Made by a program: the position numbers and the translations under genes. The notes under the pieces are model-generated. The model was given only the letters and a program-made list of their open reading frames with translations. It was not told the DNA's origin and ran no database searches. This document shows positions 30,671 to 30,749 of a stretch of DNA of 30,749 nt, piece by piece. This DNA comes from an uncultured Atopobium sp. (GTDB lineage: Bacteria > Actinomycetota > Coriobacteriia > Coriobacteriales > Atopobiaceae): assembly GCA_938045565.1 (NCBI GenBank), contig CALIAZ010000014.1:1-30749 (forward strand), given 5' to 3'. Position 1 is the stretch's first letter; each line of letters begins with the position of its first letter.

Positions 30671-30749
30671 AACCATCTTATTGGATACGCTCCACAAGAC
30701 CTTGGAATCTACCCTGACCTTACCGTCATGGAAAACCTTACGTACTACG
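30671..30749 (+). pseudogene. N-terminally truncated ABC transporter ATPase (runs off the window)
   Basis: In the same frame as the preceding hydrolase, immediately after its TGA, the sequence reads IGYAPQDLGIYPDLTVMENL. This is the Q-loop region of a drug/sodium-type ABC ATPase. No Walker A sequence and no start codon lie upstream: the frame begins at the hydrolase stop, and the first ATG is inside this conserved segment. About 80 N-terminal residues are therefore missing. The downstream part is beyond the window. It looks like the residual 3' part of an ABC-ATPase gene whose 5' part was replaced when the hydrolase segment arrived. Confidence 0.65.

Noticed and set aside
1..30749. tRNA, rRNA, insertion-sequence transposase or phage genes
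   Set aside because: I looked on both strands and saw none that I could support.

Overview
The window looks like chromosomal DNA of an anaerobic, low-to-moderate-GC actinobacterium of the Coriobacteriia (an Atopobiaceae-like organism is my best guess). This is inferred from gene content, codon use and protein style; no rRNA or other phylogenetic marker is present. About 60% of the window (1-18506) is one catabolic locus. The rest is ordinary accessory and membrane genes, ending in a short stretch that looks horizontally acquired.

Region 1 (1-14483, all on the minus strand) is a nearly complete anaerobic purine/urate degradation cluster of the 'selenium-dependent molybdenum hydroxylase' type. 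In transcription order it encodes SsnA amidohydrolase, YgfK (FAD/Fe-S oxidoreductase), selenium-dependent xanthine dehydrogenase, YgeX (2,3-diaminopropionate ammonia-lyase), YgeY (M20 hydrolase), YgeW (carbamoyltransferase family), carbamate kinase, a MocA/YgfJ-type nucleotidyltransferase and a dihydropyrimidinase/hydantoinase cut by the window start. Terminators after xdh and ygeW, plus intergenic promoter regions, divide it into about five transcription units: ssnA-ygfK, xdh, ygeX, ygeY-ygeW and arcC-mocA-hyuA. The proposed logic is as follows. Xdh and YgfK handle purine redox chemistry. The two amidohydrolases and YgeY open and trim the rings. YgeX turns diaminopropionate into pyruvate and ammonia. 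YgeW and carbamate kinase recover ATP from a carbamoyl group.

Region 2 (14484-18506) is the control and uptake arm. It holds a YheO/DauR-type PAS-HTH regulator divergent from ssnA, a convergent NCS2 xanthine/uracil permease, and a divergent second M20 peptidase. The intergenic regions of Regions 1 and 2 carry several perfect palindromes, two cre-like sites and a recurring GTWAGGTTAC-type motif.

Region 3 (18507-22278) holds a GH2 glycosidase with a possible 38-residue membrane ORF after it, an isoprenylcysteine-methyltransferase-like membrane protein, and a SIMPL-domain gene interrupted by one in-frame amber codon. Region 4 (22279-25818) is a MacA-MacB-type efflux operon (adaptor, ATPase, FtsX-like permease). 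Region 5 (25971-29191) has a flavodoxin, an isochorismatase-like hydrolase, a peptidase E, and a GntR/YtrA-type regulator coupled to a DUF1648/DUF5808 membrane protein.

Region 6 (29293-30749) is more AT-rich. It encodes an alpha/beta hydrolase whose stop codon directly abuts an N-terminally truncated ABC-transporter ATPase that runs off the end.

Across the window the word GGCGAGAA is strongly over-represented, including as an inverted pair in a convergent intergenic region. It is absent from Region 6. I saw no tRNA, rRNA, CRISPR array, transposase or recognised riboswitch.
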